This document shows, piece after piece, positions 23,846-36,039 of a stretch of DNA of 64,000 bases (position 1 is its first letter; each line of letters starts with the position of its first letter). A model generated the notes under the pieces. That model made no database searches, was not told the DNA's origin, and saw only the letters and a program-made list of their open reading frames with translations. The position numbers and the translations under genes were made by a program. This DNA comes from Sweltsa coloradensis (taxonomy: Eukaryota > Arthropoda > Insecta > Plecoptera > Chloroperlidae). Location: the NCBI GenBank assembly GCA_024449915.1, contig JAMZAV010000107.1, forward strand, positions 310,001 through 374,000, given 5' to 3'.

Positions 23846-24420
23846 ACTAGGAAAACGCTTAAGTCCTGCCGCGTTGATGGATGAGCTTTTTTGTAAGTTT
23901 TTAGTTTGCGTGGAACCACTTTTCCTTTCCAAGTGCTTTTTGAATGCATTGTAGGTGATTGTTGTCAAGTTTCTATTGTTACTTGTTAATTGTTATTATA
24001 AACCTAAAAAAAACTCATATTAAAACCTTTATTCTATGGATTCTAGCTAACTTTTTCATTTTTTTTCTTTCGAAAAGCAATACATCACCATTACCTTAAT
24101 GTCCATGTAAAATATGAACGTTGCAGCCCCACCCGTTGGTCAGAATCGGTCTAAATGTCACGAAAATATCGCACTAAAAATAGAAAAAAATCGTAAAAAT
24201 ACGATATTCATGAGAAATATTTCTTCGATTGCACCCAAAAACGTGGCAGGTCTAAGTTCAGAGATTTCGAAGGTCCCCTCTAATTTTCATCATGATCGCA
24301 TATGCCGTTTTCCCGGTAGCGTGCGAACAAACGGACAGAAAAAAAAAACAAAAAAACATTGGAGCTAAATTTTTTTAAGGGTCAGTGAAATTAAAGTCTT
24401 CGCTTCGCTCATCCAACAAC
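23846..24420 (+). mobile_element. ACTAGG-family repeat, copy 3
   Basis: It opens with ACTAGGAAAACGCTTAAGTC and GCGTTGATGGATGAGC and closes with CTTCGCTTCGCTCATCCAAC. It keeps a single ATGAGAAATATTTCTTCGATTG module, AACGTGGCAGGTCTAAGTTC and the A-rich tract before the tail, but lacks the tandem 161-bp units of copies 1 and 4, which explains its shorter length (575 bp). Confidence 0.75.
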
Positions 24421-25320
24421 CTAGAAGATTGTAACTGAGCAGGGTTTTTTTGATTTAAATTCATTGATTTAATTTAGATTTAAATCAAATGATTTATTAA
24501 ATAAAAATCATTGATTTAAATCAATTATTGCACTTTAACTTTATTTGGAGCTACACATATAGAGGACTCAAATCACCTAGAGAATGCGCTAGTGTCGCGG
24601 GGGCGTAGCACCGTCATGGCCGCCGAGTGAGGATACCTTTGTAAACACCCATATGATCCTACACAAGCACAGTGTAAATATATAAGGTTTTGGGGAATAG
24701 AATAGGTATCATGGGGCTCATTATGAATTCAAAATCTAGTATTTATTTATTTATTAGTATTTCTAGTATTTAATTAGATTTATATCAGCATTTATAATTA
24801 AAATACCTACGGATATAGTCTGTCGGGCGCCTGTGAACGTAGACATTGATATAAACCGCTTATTTTTGTGGCCGTAGTATTATTCCAGAGTACAACGTTA
24901 CAGAGTCCAACATACTTTGAAATAATATCAATATAATGACTAAATTTATTAAATCAAAGCAAAATATTTAGTTATGTTCTATAATCTATAATAGGCCTAA
25001 TATGGAATGTAATGCAATACTAGAGTAGCACACAGCGTTTCAATTCAAGCAACAACAATAAAGCCACTCAAGCTTTGTGAAGAGTGAAGACAATAAAGCA
25101 GTAAACAATAAACATTATGCGTTCCTAAAGTAAAAGAATGCAAAATAAAAAATTACTGGACAAAACACCAATATAAAAGAACATTGGGAATAACAAGTCA
25201 ACATGGTCTTGTGCTTAATTTTCTAGGAATCATGGTAGCCCGCAGGTATTAAAATGCAATACTTAAATTTTTTAAACCTTATTCACCCACTCTTGAGGGG
25301 ATTTGATTGTTTTATTGTGA
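24421..25320. other. Unassigned stretch with TTTAAATC palindromes
   Basis: At 24442-24526 several GATTTAAATCA-type palindromes follow CAGGGTTTTTTTGATTTAAA, which resembles one end of some hAT elements. I did not find a matching opposite end. The rest is AT-rich with no gene recognised. Confidence 0.4.
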
Positions 25321-25324
25321 TTAC

Positions 25325-25400
25325 GAAAATCCCAATATAAATACTATAAACAAAAACAGGAATTGAACCCATGGTCTCCCTCTGGCCGGGCGCGGACTAT
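25325..25400 (-). mobile_element. SINE-like tRNA module, minus strand
   Basis: The complement of 25359-25369 is GGTTCAATTCC, a B-box match, in the context AGGGAGACCATGGGTTCAATTCC. The neighbouring plus-strand module has GGGAGGCATGGGTTCGATCCC, so the two are relatives in opposite orientation, about 160 bp between B boxes. Confidence 0.4.
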
Positions 25401-25483
25401 ATAACTGGGAGTGGTGATTTAATAAGAATTTGATATTCACTATATTATTATATCAAAATGCACCAATAATTCAGCAACAAATA

Positions 25484-25620
25484 CACTACCGCGGTCTCGG
25501 TGGTCTTTTGGGAGGCATGGGTTCGATCCCCGGCCAGGGTTGGGTTTTGTAAATCTGGACTTAGCCCATTTATTGTGATATAATCTAGGGCTACTGATTG
25601 TTTTAAGCCAAAAATGAATT
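25484..25620 (+). mobile_element. SINE-like tRNA module, plus strand
   Basis: GGTCTCGGTGGT (A-box-like, near 25492) is followed by GGTTCGATCCC (B box, 25520-25530) and CGGCCAGGG. Downstream, GGGTTTTGTAAATCTGG and CCCATTTATTGTGAT resemble the sequence beyond the inverse module. The A-to-B distance is shorter than in a true tRNA, so this is a SINE head or tRNA relic and not a working tRNA gene. Confidence 0.45.
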
Positions 25621-28600
25621 AGTCTTATCAACTAGGTATGAATTTTATATATTAATATGAAGACCACTCTTTATTAAGATCTCACTGAATTATACCTAAG
25701 TGAGAGGGAATGTGTTTTGTTTCCGTAATTTCTTGTAGATTCCTTACACGAAATAACGAATCAGTGCATATGTTGAGTCACTTATCTTCCAATAAGTGGC
25801 TTCAGCAAACATACACTCTAGTGGCAAGTGGGTAGGTGGATTGTGGACAGATAAAATTCAACGTACGAAATGTGTAACTAACAAAATAACAGTAGGTATA
25901 GTTGGTTAACTAGTCGGCGTTTGATTACGTTTTCAGTGTCTCCAATGCATTTTTTCACGGAATGAATTATGTTTCTGTTAAAATATGATGTTGAAGACTA
26001 GATTCCATGTAGGTGCTGTTTCTTGTGTGCGCGATAGAACATCACAATACTTATCTCAATTAGTTAATTTCTTACGCGCGAGGATAGCATGTGTAGATTT
26101 TATCCTCACTAGCGCGTTTCCAGCGTTCGCCGCCAGAGTGGACATGAGAAGATGGAGCGCTCTATAATAGGCCTAGGTCTGTGTGTTTTCATTAATCTAA
26201 TTTTAAATTATATTTTCTGAATTGCTTGTGGAAATACTAGAATCGATCGCTCACCGACTTGGCAAGTTTTGAAACACTGTTATTGTTGATGATTTTAAAT
26301 CGAAAAAATCTTAGTTAGGTCAAAAAATAAATAATGATTAGTGATTTTTTTAAATACAAATTTAAACAAATCTACCACCCTGCAATTGAGCCGAGAATAC
26401 CCCCTTTGTACACAATATAACATAATATTATAACTAATTGATTTAACAATAGGTTGACTTGTGATATTTGTTCTGGTTTTGTACTCTACTGTGGACATCA
26501 AGCACATAATCGTTGGCAGTAGGCCTACTCTTACCGTTATCGTGTGCGGCCCGGGCGATAGTTTTACCAAAGAATATTGAAATGTATATTTGTATGTGAT
26601 GATCCCAAAACACCCAAAAAGGGCGGGGTATCAAATCCTCTTTATAAAAACTTAAATCTATGTACCGGTTGTCATCAAAAATGTAGGCCATCTATCACGT
26701 TATTCTACTCTAAATAATAGTATATCTATGACGATGTTTGACGTTCATTGAGCGACTGTCAGAACAATCGAGTGTGGACTGTCGCGTCGCTAACGTCTCC
26801 ATCATCATGAATAGGTTTCGACTTGTCGCGTAATCACGCAACAGCGAGCGCCTAATAAACACCGAATATAAGCGACTATCAGGTTGCGGGTGTCGGTAAT
26901 TGCATTGGATGTGGCGGTGACAGTGTTATTGAGGGGCGGTGGCGATGAATGGAGATGTCAGTTCCACCCGCGTGCTATACAGGGTGCGTGACAATAGCCG
27001 GGCATGCAATCAAGGTTAAGATCTTTATCAGCGAGGGGTGGCGGTTTCACCTTGAATCACAATCAACAGACGGTTTACTCCATTCAACAGGTTTTATACG
27101 AGCCTCCTAGCTGAATTTATATTTTCATGCGGTGGGTTCTTTCCCTCAATTATTGATTTACTCTTTTTTTTTGGTCTCTTTCATTCAATTTGACGTTGGC
27201 GTAAAATGTGGGTTTACTTGGCGCACTTCATGAAGTATGTTTTTGTAACACTCAAAAACGATATGTTTGCGCTCGGCTCGGGGTATGAATAAACCATTAA
27301 GGGAGAAGGAAGGTGCAAATATGACTTGCTCACGTGACTTGACACAGACACGGGATGGCCTCGTTATGAATCGTGAATATATAACACAGGCTATACGGTG
27401 ATTAGTTTTGCATTTAGCGTCTGATAACAAACTTTAATGATATTCTTCGGTTCGGTTTCATTGTACCAGAAATATTTGATAGCGGTATCACGAGTCTGGA
27501 ACTCAAAAGAAAACAATTATTGACTATCATGAGATGAGAGTCATCTAAATTCACTAGCAAGGTATATCGAAAATCGTACTTGGTTGGTTGAGTTATCAAA
27601 ATCGCGCCGTTCCAATTTAAGTTTTTACAACATGGTTTATATGGTTTATGGTTTATATGTATTATATCGCACATAACACACAGTTTTTATCCACTTAACT
27701 GTTTTAAATAAGAACAAACACGATTTTCTGAAATATTGACTATTGTGTTTGATGTTTGCATCCCGAAGATCCAAAACACACTTTGTGGACAGAGACACGA
27801 ACGATCACGAATACAGCCGGCCTACAGATAATGTAATTGAAAACTTCACTTCTTATGTCGTATGCGATGTTATATTTTCTTCTCTGGGGATCATAAAAAC
27901 AGCTCCCATGTAAGTTGTAATGTAACTGAACTTGGCATGCATGGACGTCGAAATAAAATGGTTACATTAACATTTAACAACTCGCTGCGCTGTGTGGCAA
28001 GCACTATACTTGAATGTAATGCCCTTATCACTCAGAAATGTCCAACTGACACAACAAAAGCTTACATTTGTACATGTGAAGTAATGTGATTGTTTCTCCG
28101 TCATGGTGGAACAAACAGATGTATTTGCATAATGCACTTGTAAAATGTACATCCATATGACATATGAACATCGTCTATGGCGTCGTATAGAAGAGCCCTT
28201 CTTACTCGGCAATTTTGTGTAGATCATACACAACCCTTGGCTAACTGAAGTGTACAGTTTATAATGTGGGGTGTATGGTAATTGGTCGATGTGACAGCTA
28301 ATTATCGCAACTTGTTGGCACATCGTCAAGATTAGCTTATAATAAGCTAATAACCTGACCTTCTAGTTCAATCGAGAAATTGCTTTCATGTGATAAACAC
28401 ACTTGGTTTATTGAACTCGGTAAATGTAAACAACATTGTTTTCCCTCGAGTGGCTAGATTAAATTGAATAAATTTTTGGCTTGATTTAAAATTTTGTTAA
28501 TCAATAAAACAATACACATAATAATGCAAGCTAAATGCATCTCTTTGTAAGAGCTAATAGTGAGCATTGCACTAGCTGGCTGACGCCATGTTGAGCTACG

Positions 28601-29842
28601 GACGGGCTCAACTCTCTTCCGCGTGTATTTTCACGGGAAACACGCTTCCCACAATGAACCTCAACCTCATGGCCTATAGTGCATCCTCATGTCACTTTGT
28701 CAGTGCCTGTCTTTCGAATATCATAGGCAAGGAAGACAGAGAGAGGAAAGATTCCTCACCCTTCCACTTATTCATCAATAATAATTTGCACTGAACTCTA
28801 AGCGCAATGCAGCGCGAGGATGCTGAGAAAACTGTAGCAACATCTAAAGACCTACGCCAACCAACAGCGGTTTTACAAGCTATCATTTAGTAGCCTCTGC
28901 TCTTCTTTTTCCAATAACGTTTTGGCTGCAGTGCGCGTTTCACAAATCATAAAAATAAAACCGTTTAATCTTGTTAATTAAATATTTCATCCTTCTAGTT
29001 CTACCTCAATGATTAAAACATGATACTAAAATAGCACCGACAAAAGTGAAACAAAGATTTCAGTCGAGTTTCACGTACTTACGCGTATCCATGTTGCAAT
29101 TACGTTTTTCCAACGTGTGCGAACACAAGCACTCTCAACGGGCCTCTAACAATCGACGACATGTACGTTAGTGCCACTGCGACAATACGAACACATTATT
29201 AATTTCTTCCCGCCGTGACTTTTATGGCTCGTTTGGTGGGAAAAGGTTAAATTACAGGAAGGAAAGGGAAAATTGTGTGACACAATTGCCGCAGGGGAGC
29301 AAACTTGAGTCTTCGGCTAGCGAGATAATGCGAGAGAAGGGAACAGCGAGAGCGCTGTACTAATTTGTATTTGTGCTTTGTATGTGTGTTTGTGTGTACG
29401 TGTTCCGCGAGTGAGTTTGTTACTTACACACTAATTGAATTGCTATATAATATTACCTCGCAGTTGTAGGCGTACTTATAGGGTTATGGTAGAACATTAT
29501 CCGTCTCTTCAAGTGTGATTATGGAGGTGTCAACTTACAACTAGTAAACTTGAACCCATTATAAGTTATAACCGTAACCCATAAAACAATCAAGATTCTA
29601 CTGAGCCCCTATAATATATGAGATGAGTCCAATACAATGGTTGGATTATGATGTCATAACTATTGATTAGGTATGCATGTTTACATAATATGACCCCTAT
29701 GGTTTCCTGGGTTTCTGCGCTATCTCGAAAAAAAAAAACCAGTTCGAATATAGAAAAGTGAAAACTAAAGCGGCATAAGCGACACACATTTTCGTCGTGA
29801 ATCACATTTTCCAACGACAATTTAATGTTATTGATAGTGTGA
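25621..29842. other. Unassigned stretch
   Basis: No gene or repeat family recognised over about 4.2 kb. Short ORFs on both strands (e.g. 27967-28329 minus, 120 codons) have no recognisable domain. A small perfect hairpin AATTGTGTGACACAATT lies at about 29271-29287. Confidence 0.45.
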
Positions 29843-29950
29843 TGGTGGAGGTGCCAGGTCTGAAGTAAAGAGGTTATTCCCGAAGTGTTGATAGTGTGAT
29901 GGAGATATGATTCCTGAAGTGTAAGTGTGATGGTGGAGGTGCCGGGAAGA
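29830..29950. repeat. Pair of 16-bp cores in a local tandem repeat
   Basis: TGGTGGAGGTGCCAGG (29843-29858, one mismatch) and TGGTGGAGGTGCCGGG (29931-29946, exact) are each preceded by AGTGTGATGG-like sequence. A third AGTGTGATGGAGATATG unit between them has lost the core. The unit sequence is unlike those of the other arrays. Confidence 0.75.
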
Positions 29951-32900
29951 AAGTTTGTAAAGTTGATTGGTAATGATTACCATGTTTAACAAGTTGCATA
30001 GATGAGCCAAGGTGTAGTTGAAGATCTCTTCCTACATCTCTCGACAAGGAACTTTTCATCATACTTGGGCCTCTAGTTCACAGTAGATGAGATGCCGTTG
30101 ATATGGATTCAGTTTTGAGCAGTGCTCCTGTATTAAGCACCGCCGTCATCTCGCAATGAGCCTAATCCTCGGAATCGCGCACTTAACTTTAGAACTATTA
30201 TACTTAAGATTGAGATTAAGGAAGCCTCTTTCGCAAACGTCATTTAAGCTTATTAGAAAGGTGCTCAGCACCTTGGTTCTACGTGCTCGAAATTGTCTTC
30301 GGCTTATTTTCTTGTAGCGCCTCGCGAGTCTATAGGCAAAGTGCACAGCACAGCGAAGATTGTCGTTGTATTGTGTCGCTGGGTCTCGCTTTCCTTATTG
30401 ATGTACAGCACAGCACCAGACGAGTCACGCATGCCTACACACAACCCCGCGATACTGCAGTTGCTATAGGACCTGCCTGCGTGGATACTAGATCGTCGCA
30501 CCGACTGCCTGGATTTCTATTTCAGACTGGGTATAGTTCGCATATCCAACAACACCAAATTAAATTTTATTATTTAATACGGTTTTGGGAGTAGTCTATA
30601 GCACCTCGTGTATACATCCGAATATTGCTCTTAAATTCAGCGTGGAACATCTTTGCGCAAAGCCACCTCGAATCCTTTGAACTCTTTTGGGACTCGGTCG
30701 GTGGGAATTGCTATCTTATGCAAAGGCAATTGCGACGCGCTGTTTGCCGTTCGTTCGGAACCAACCCGTGAGTTGCATTTGTGTTTGTTTACTGTGTATA
30801 CGGTCGCATCAAATCAATTACGATCGTTCGTGTCTTTGTTTTGCTTTGAGTTACACTGATCCAATTACTGGGAGTTCTGTTTCTCGTGTAAAACCATCCG
30901 TGACAATATTTGTTTGATGTTTTTTAAATAGCGTAGGGGCTACTTCGTATTTCTACAGGACCAATATATTATTTTTATATTTATGACCTTCTACACACAT
31001 TATTTCGTCCCAGAATATTTTTATTTTTTGGCATATTCAATTCTTAATAATATACTTTTAATAATTATCAACCTTATTTTATAAATATTACAATGAATAG
31101 TAATAAAAACTAGTTAAGCTTGTATTATTAATTTTGTGTTTCTAAACGTAGTGTACTCAGTCCGGTCGCCCAGAGAGGGTTGTTGCATGGTTGGCCTATT
31201 GCAGCCGCACTGCAGTTGTTGCACCATAATAAGATTTCTCAACCTTTTACCTCAGAATGGCGTTTAAAAATTCTTAACGGAAGTGTGTTGGGCGTCGTCT
31301 GCTGCCAGTGTTCAGTGGAGGGAGATAAACAAAGGAAAACGCCGTGTCTGTTTGTCTGTGTGGCTCTTATTGGGAACGCAAATGACAATGTTTGTCTAGC
31401 TTCTGAACTCATCCAAGACTCACTCACTGCAGCTTATTTTTGTATCTTCTTTTCACATGACGAATTATCTTCTTCCACATCATTTACATTAAACATCCAG
31501 ATTACTTTTCTATTTTCCTTGTATGTTCTGTTTAAACTCTAAAAGCACTAAAGCAGTATGACTTTTGTGATTTTAAGGTTTCATGTCTTGGAAGACTGTT
31601 TGCCGTATACGTAATTGAGAAGTAGATCTAGTCGGCGTGTTCCTTCAAGCATGGTTCTCTTGCGAGCACCTTACGTCTCTATAAGCCAGTCGAAACATCT
31701 CCCCACGTCACGCCACGGTTTTCAATAATTAGAATGCTAATTGCATAGCGAGTAAACGAAACACTTGTACACTTGTGCAGTTCACTTGCTCTGCTAAAGT
31801 AATTGCATGGATGCCATCCCCAACCACACACATACTCGGCTGAATACGCGGTACTTTCTATTTATTTGTGCGATGGATTGGGCCACACTGCTTTGTATTC
31901 AGCTCATCTAGATCGGTTTCGTGAACTGTAGCCGAGTAGAAGAGGCAACTCGCGTTCGATTTCCATGCTTACGGGTTTGCGGTGAGAGGTCTGGAGGTGA
32001 ACAGCAAATCTTCTATTTCACCAGTAGAACCTCTTGAAGCCGGAGCTACTCCATCTGACTGACCACTGCCTTCTCGACTCGACTCAACTCGACTCCGTTA
32101 CCAGCCATGTCTGTCGGTCTCAAAGATGTTGGAATAGTATATTATAGTTAGGTCGGTTTGCATTCAAACTTGTAGTTCCGAAACGCTGAGAATTCAAAAA
32201 ATTGTGTATAAAGTTGAATATATTATAATAATTTTGTGACATGCATTAAATAATTAAATATAATTTAAAAATAAATATGAATAGAGCTTATATAAATATA
32301 TTATGAAATGTAAAATGAGATGACATATTATCTATTGCATAGGTATGTCGTTTTATCGTAAAAAATTGCTCCGACTTGGGCTCGAAAACAGATTGCAGAA
32401 AACCCTTATTATAAGTTTTTCCTCCTGTCTGTATATAATGTGTCCAAGTTCTCGTTGTATCGTTGTTCCTTCCTCTCTGCCTTGGTGAGACATGACTGAG
32501 TAATCAAAATGTGATGTTTGGCAGTTGATTGTACTTCTGTCCTATCTGCGAATCAACGCGTGTTTTAAAACGAACCCTAGGCCTATATTCGGAGTTGAAT
32601 CAAAATAGAATTTGGGGAAAAGGTATCTAATTAATTAAATATTTTTTTCCTGTATTTTCATTAGACCTCACTACTAAAAGCATGAGCGTACAACTTTATT
32701 GGAAATGTTAGCAATGTGCTTTTCTCGTTATTTATTGAGGCAGCAAACAGTAGTATGATGTAATATAGGCATACCGGCACCCCATGCCAATTAAAAACTT
32801 CAACTAAATGTTAACTATTTGGAGATAATTTGAAATATGTTGAAGTAGCTTTATTATGGAGAAAATGAATGATGAAAATACATAGTAAATAATTCAATGA

Positions 32901-33743
32901 ATAATTAAAAGACCTACGCTATTTTTTAGTTGTATCGACACTACTGTGTTTCGAGAAGTAGTTTGAAGGTAAACACGCCGTAATATCATACACAATATAT
33001 AACAGAATTTATTTGTTTCTAAAATAGTTGTATAAATATTATATTACTTTATAATGCACAAAGAGTATGTAGTTGGCCTATATAATATTAAACTGTTGTT
33101 TGAATGCATATATTATTGAATTTCTAATATTTTTCCATGCATAGTTAGATATACACATACTTATTTCGTGTGCGTTGCAAAGCAAGTCGCGTGATATCGT
33201 ATGCAACTTTATCACACAAGCTAAAATCTAGCTCTCTGTCCCTCGGTGCATTGAATATTATGTGTGTTCTACAGGTGTGTATTCCTTGCATCTTGCTCGC
33301 ATACTCTTGTGACTCGTTTGCAGCACACTTTTCTTGGCATGTTATCGTCTCGGTTATTGATGTTAGGTATCTGCAATATTGTATGTGAGGCGGTGTACGC
33401 TGATTTGCATAGCGCGATTCATGATTTATCTTTTACCTTCAATACAAAGTTACTTGCCGATACAGTGCACATTTGACATAAACAAAATTGAAATATTTTA
33501 CCTTCTTACAAAATCCAAAATAATCAAAATTAACTTCATTTATTTTATCTTCTCACTTAAACAGCTAAAAGTCCATAGACCAACAGCCAAGGCAACTAAC
33601 TAACTATTCATTTCCCAAATACAGATTTTAGAATTGTTTGCCTAATTGATCCGGTTTTGATTTCTTGCTTTGAATACACTATTCACCTCATAGGTTTACA
33701 CTTCCTTCTTCTTACATTGACCGGCCCCTACAGTAATTTGTGC
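29951..33743. other. Unassigned stretch
   Basis: No gene or repeat family recognised over about 3.8 kb. ORFs at 30283-30594 and 31180-31542 (103 and 120 codons) have no recognisable product. 32130-33160 is very AT-rich. Confidence 0.45.
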
Positions 33744-33948
33744 ACGGGCTGGGCTATGACATATCATTGCATTCATATCGATATCACACTTACAATTTGA
33801 TATCGATATAGAGATTATCGATACATTGATATTATTAACTTTAATATTGTATTATATTGTGCTTCTTATGTTCAATTACTAATTTTTTCGAAATTATCTT
33901 ATACATTTCTTGTTATTTAATCGTATATTATTGTGTGCCTTATTTATT
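33744..33948 (+). mobile_element. Left end of a hAT-like MITE
   Basis: GGGCTGGGCTATGACATATC followed by ATCGATATCACAC matches the left end of the element at 54363-54750 (GTGCTGGACTATGACATACT, then ATCAATATCACAC). The match stops near the ACTAGG element that begins at 33949, suggesting that the latter interrupted it. A resumption beyond the insertion, near 35920-37060, is plausible because that region matches the middle of the 54-kb element. Confidence 0.45.
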
Positions 33949-34641
33949 ACTAGGAAAACGCTTAAGTCCCACCGCGTTGTTGGATGAGCGTAATTGGTGC
34001 ATTGAGCTGCCATGTGTTATGCGGATTTTCTGTTGTTCTGTGGAAAAATCATTACCGTACAAAGTTGAAGATTTTTTTTAAATTTAATTAAATTAAATAC
34101 AAAATTTACTTAAATTTTAATTTATTTTGATAAATCGTAATTTAAAAAAAGAAAAAAATCGTAAAATTGCGATTTTTATAAGAAATAATTATTCGATTGC
34201 GTTTAAATTTAACACGAATATATTAATTCATAAAATTAAGGTTCTGTGAAAAAATCATTACAATAGGATAAAGCATGTAGGTGTTATAAGTCAAATAATT
34301 GTTTAGAAAAAGAAAAAAAACGTAAAATTTCGATTTTCACGAGAAATAATTTTTCGATTGTGCTCAAATTTCACACAAATATCTTAATTCACAAAATTAA
34401 TGTTCTGTGAAAAAATCATTAAATACGGATAAAGCATGTAGGTGTTAAAAGTCGAAGAAATTTTTTAAAAATAAAAAAAAATCGTAAAATTGCGATTTTC
34501 ATGAGAAATAATTTTTCGATTGCGCTCAAAAACGTGGCAGTTCGAAGTTCAGAGATTTCGAAGGCCTCCACAAAATTTCATTGCTATTGGAGTATCGGTT
34601 TAGCCGGAATCGTGCTGACAAACACAAAAATACAGAAAAAA

Positions 34642-34677
<36 letters not shown>

Positions 34678-34756
34678 AAACATTCCGGATTTTTTTCTCC
34701 AGTGTAGTGAAATGGAATCTTCGCTTCGCTCGCTACGCTCGCTACGCTCATCCAAT
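33949..34756 (+). mobile_element. ACTAGG-family repeat, copy 4
   Basis: This is a full-length copy opening ACTAGGAAAACGCTTAAGTC and closing CGCTACGCTCATCCAA. The internal 161-bp repeat landmarks CGTAAAATT are at 34160, 34321 and 34483. The A-rich tract near the tail has become an (AAAG)n microsatellite (34634-34681). The tail motif GCTCGCTACGCTC is locally expanded. It is about 800 bp and co-linear with copy 1. Confidence 0.85.
34634..34681. repeat. (AAAG)n microsatellite
   Basis: About ten AAAG units sit inside the tail of ACTAGG copy 4, replacing the plain A-rich tract of other copies. Confidence 0.95.
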
Positions 34757-34825
34757 TATACTTTGTAAAATCAATATCTTTAGTAGTGCATTTTGCCATC
34801 TGAGCTGCTTGTTGCTTTTCTAATT

Positions 34826-35555
34826 ATTGGATGAGCGTAGCGAAGATTCCATTTCACTACACTGGAGAAAAAAATCCGGAATGTTTTTTTCTGTATTTTT
34901 GTGTGTTTGTCAGCACGATTCCGGCTAAACCGATACTCCAAGTGCGATGAAATTTTCTGGATGCCTTCGAAATCTCTAAACTTAGAACTGTCACGTTTTT
35001 GAGCGCAATCGGAAAATTATTTTTCATGAAAATCGCAATTTTACGATTTTTTTCGATTTAAAAAAAAAATTCTTCGACTTATAACACCTACATGCTTCAT
35101 CCGATTTTAATGATTTTTTCACAGAACTTTAATTTTATGAATTAAGATATTCGTGTGAAATTTGAGCGCAATCGAACAATTATTTGTCATGAATATCGAA
35201 ATTTTACGTTTTTTCTTCTTCTTTAAAACAGTTCTTTGACTTATAACACCTACATGCTTTATCCTATTGTAATGATTTTTTCACAGAATTTTAATTTTAT
35301 GAATTAATTTATTCGTGTTAATTTTGAGCGCAATCGAATAATTATTTCTTATGAAAATTGCAATTTTACGATCTTTTTCTTTTTTTAAATTACAATTAAT
35401 TACAATTTACAAAATTTAAGTTAAAATTTATTTAATTTGATTTAATTTTTTAAAAAATTTGACTTAGTAATGATTTTTTCACAGAACAACAGAAAATCCG
35501 CATAACACATGGCAGCTCAATGCACCAATTACGCTCATCCAACAACGCGGCGGGA
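34826..35555 (-). mobile_element. ACTAGG-family repeat, copy 5 (inverted)
   Basis: On the minus strand this is the same element as copy 4, tail to tail with it across a 69-bp AT-rich spacer (34757-34825). Its outer end stops at CCAACAACGCGGCGGGA, so the terminal ACTAGGAAAACGCTTAAGT is missing. Its tail has a short A tract instead of (AAAG)n, so it is not a simple inverted copy of its neighbour made just now. Confidence 0.85.
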
Positions 35556-36039
35556 TTATAGTTTAAAGTAAGAAGCCCTCACGCACAGGCCGCAAGACCC
35601 ATGTGATGATTCATTTTCTTAGAATTCTTATTTTTGTTGGTACATATTATTATTGTATTTTCTTTAAATGTGTTAAAGATGTTTTCCAAATATTGTAATG
35701 TTTTGCTGTAAAATGAAAATGAATAAAGCTTATATTGAAGTAGATTGAAGAAAAAAAGATATCGAAACCTTATAATTATTTGTGCAAACAAAATTCGAGA
35801 TCCTGGTTTGACAGGTTCTTCTAACTGCATTTTGAACATTATGAAGCTGGGAAAAGTTGCCCCAACGTCAAGATGTTCAAAACTAGTTAGAACCTTGTCA
35901 AACCAGGCCCTCTCAATGTAATAAATTTCAAAATTTCAAATTTCAAATAAATTGTGTCAACTTTAAAATGTAAATGTAATTTAATAAACTATATAAAACT
36001 TAACTATTAAAATGTGTGGCTTTAAATGGTTCATACGGT
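35556..36039. other. Unassigned stretch
   Basis: AT-rich. The part from about 35920 (ATTTCAAAATTTCAAATTTC, then AAATGTGTGG at about 36010) resembles 54460-54520 of the hAT-like element. No gene. Confidence 0.4.

Noticed and set aside
24518..24540. TATTGCACTTTAA as a miR-92-like sequence
   Set aside because: Only the seed region matches, and no hairpin is visible.
24442..26313. Possible hAT element bounded by CAGGGTTTTTTTGATTT and AAATCGAAAAAATCTTAG
   Set aside because: The ends match poorly and no 8-bp target duplication was found.
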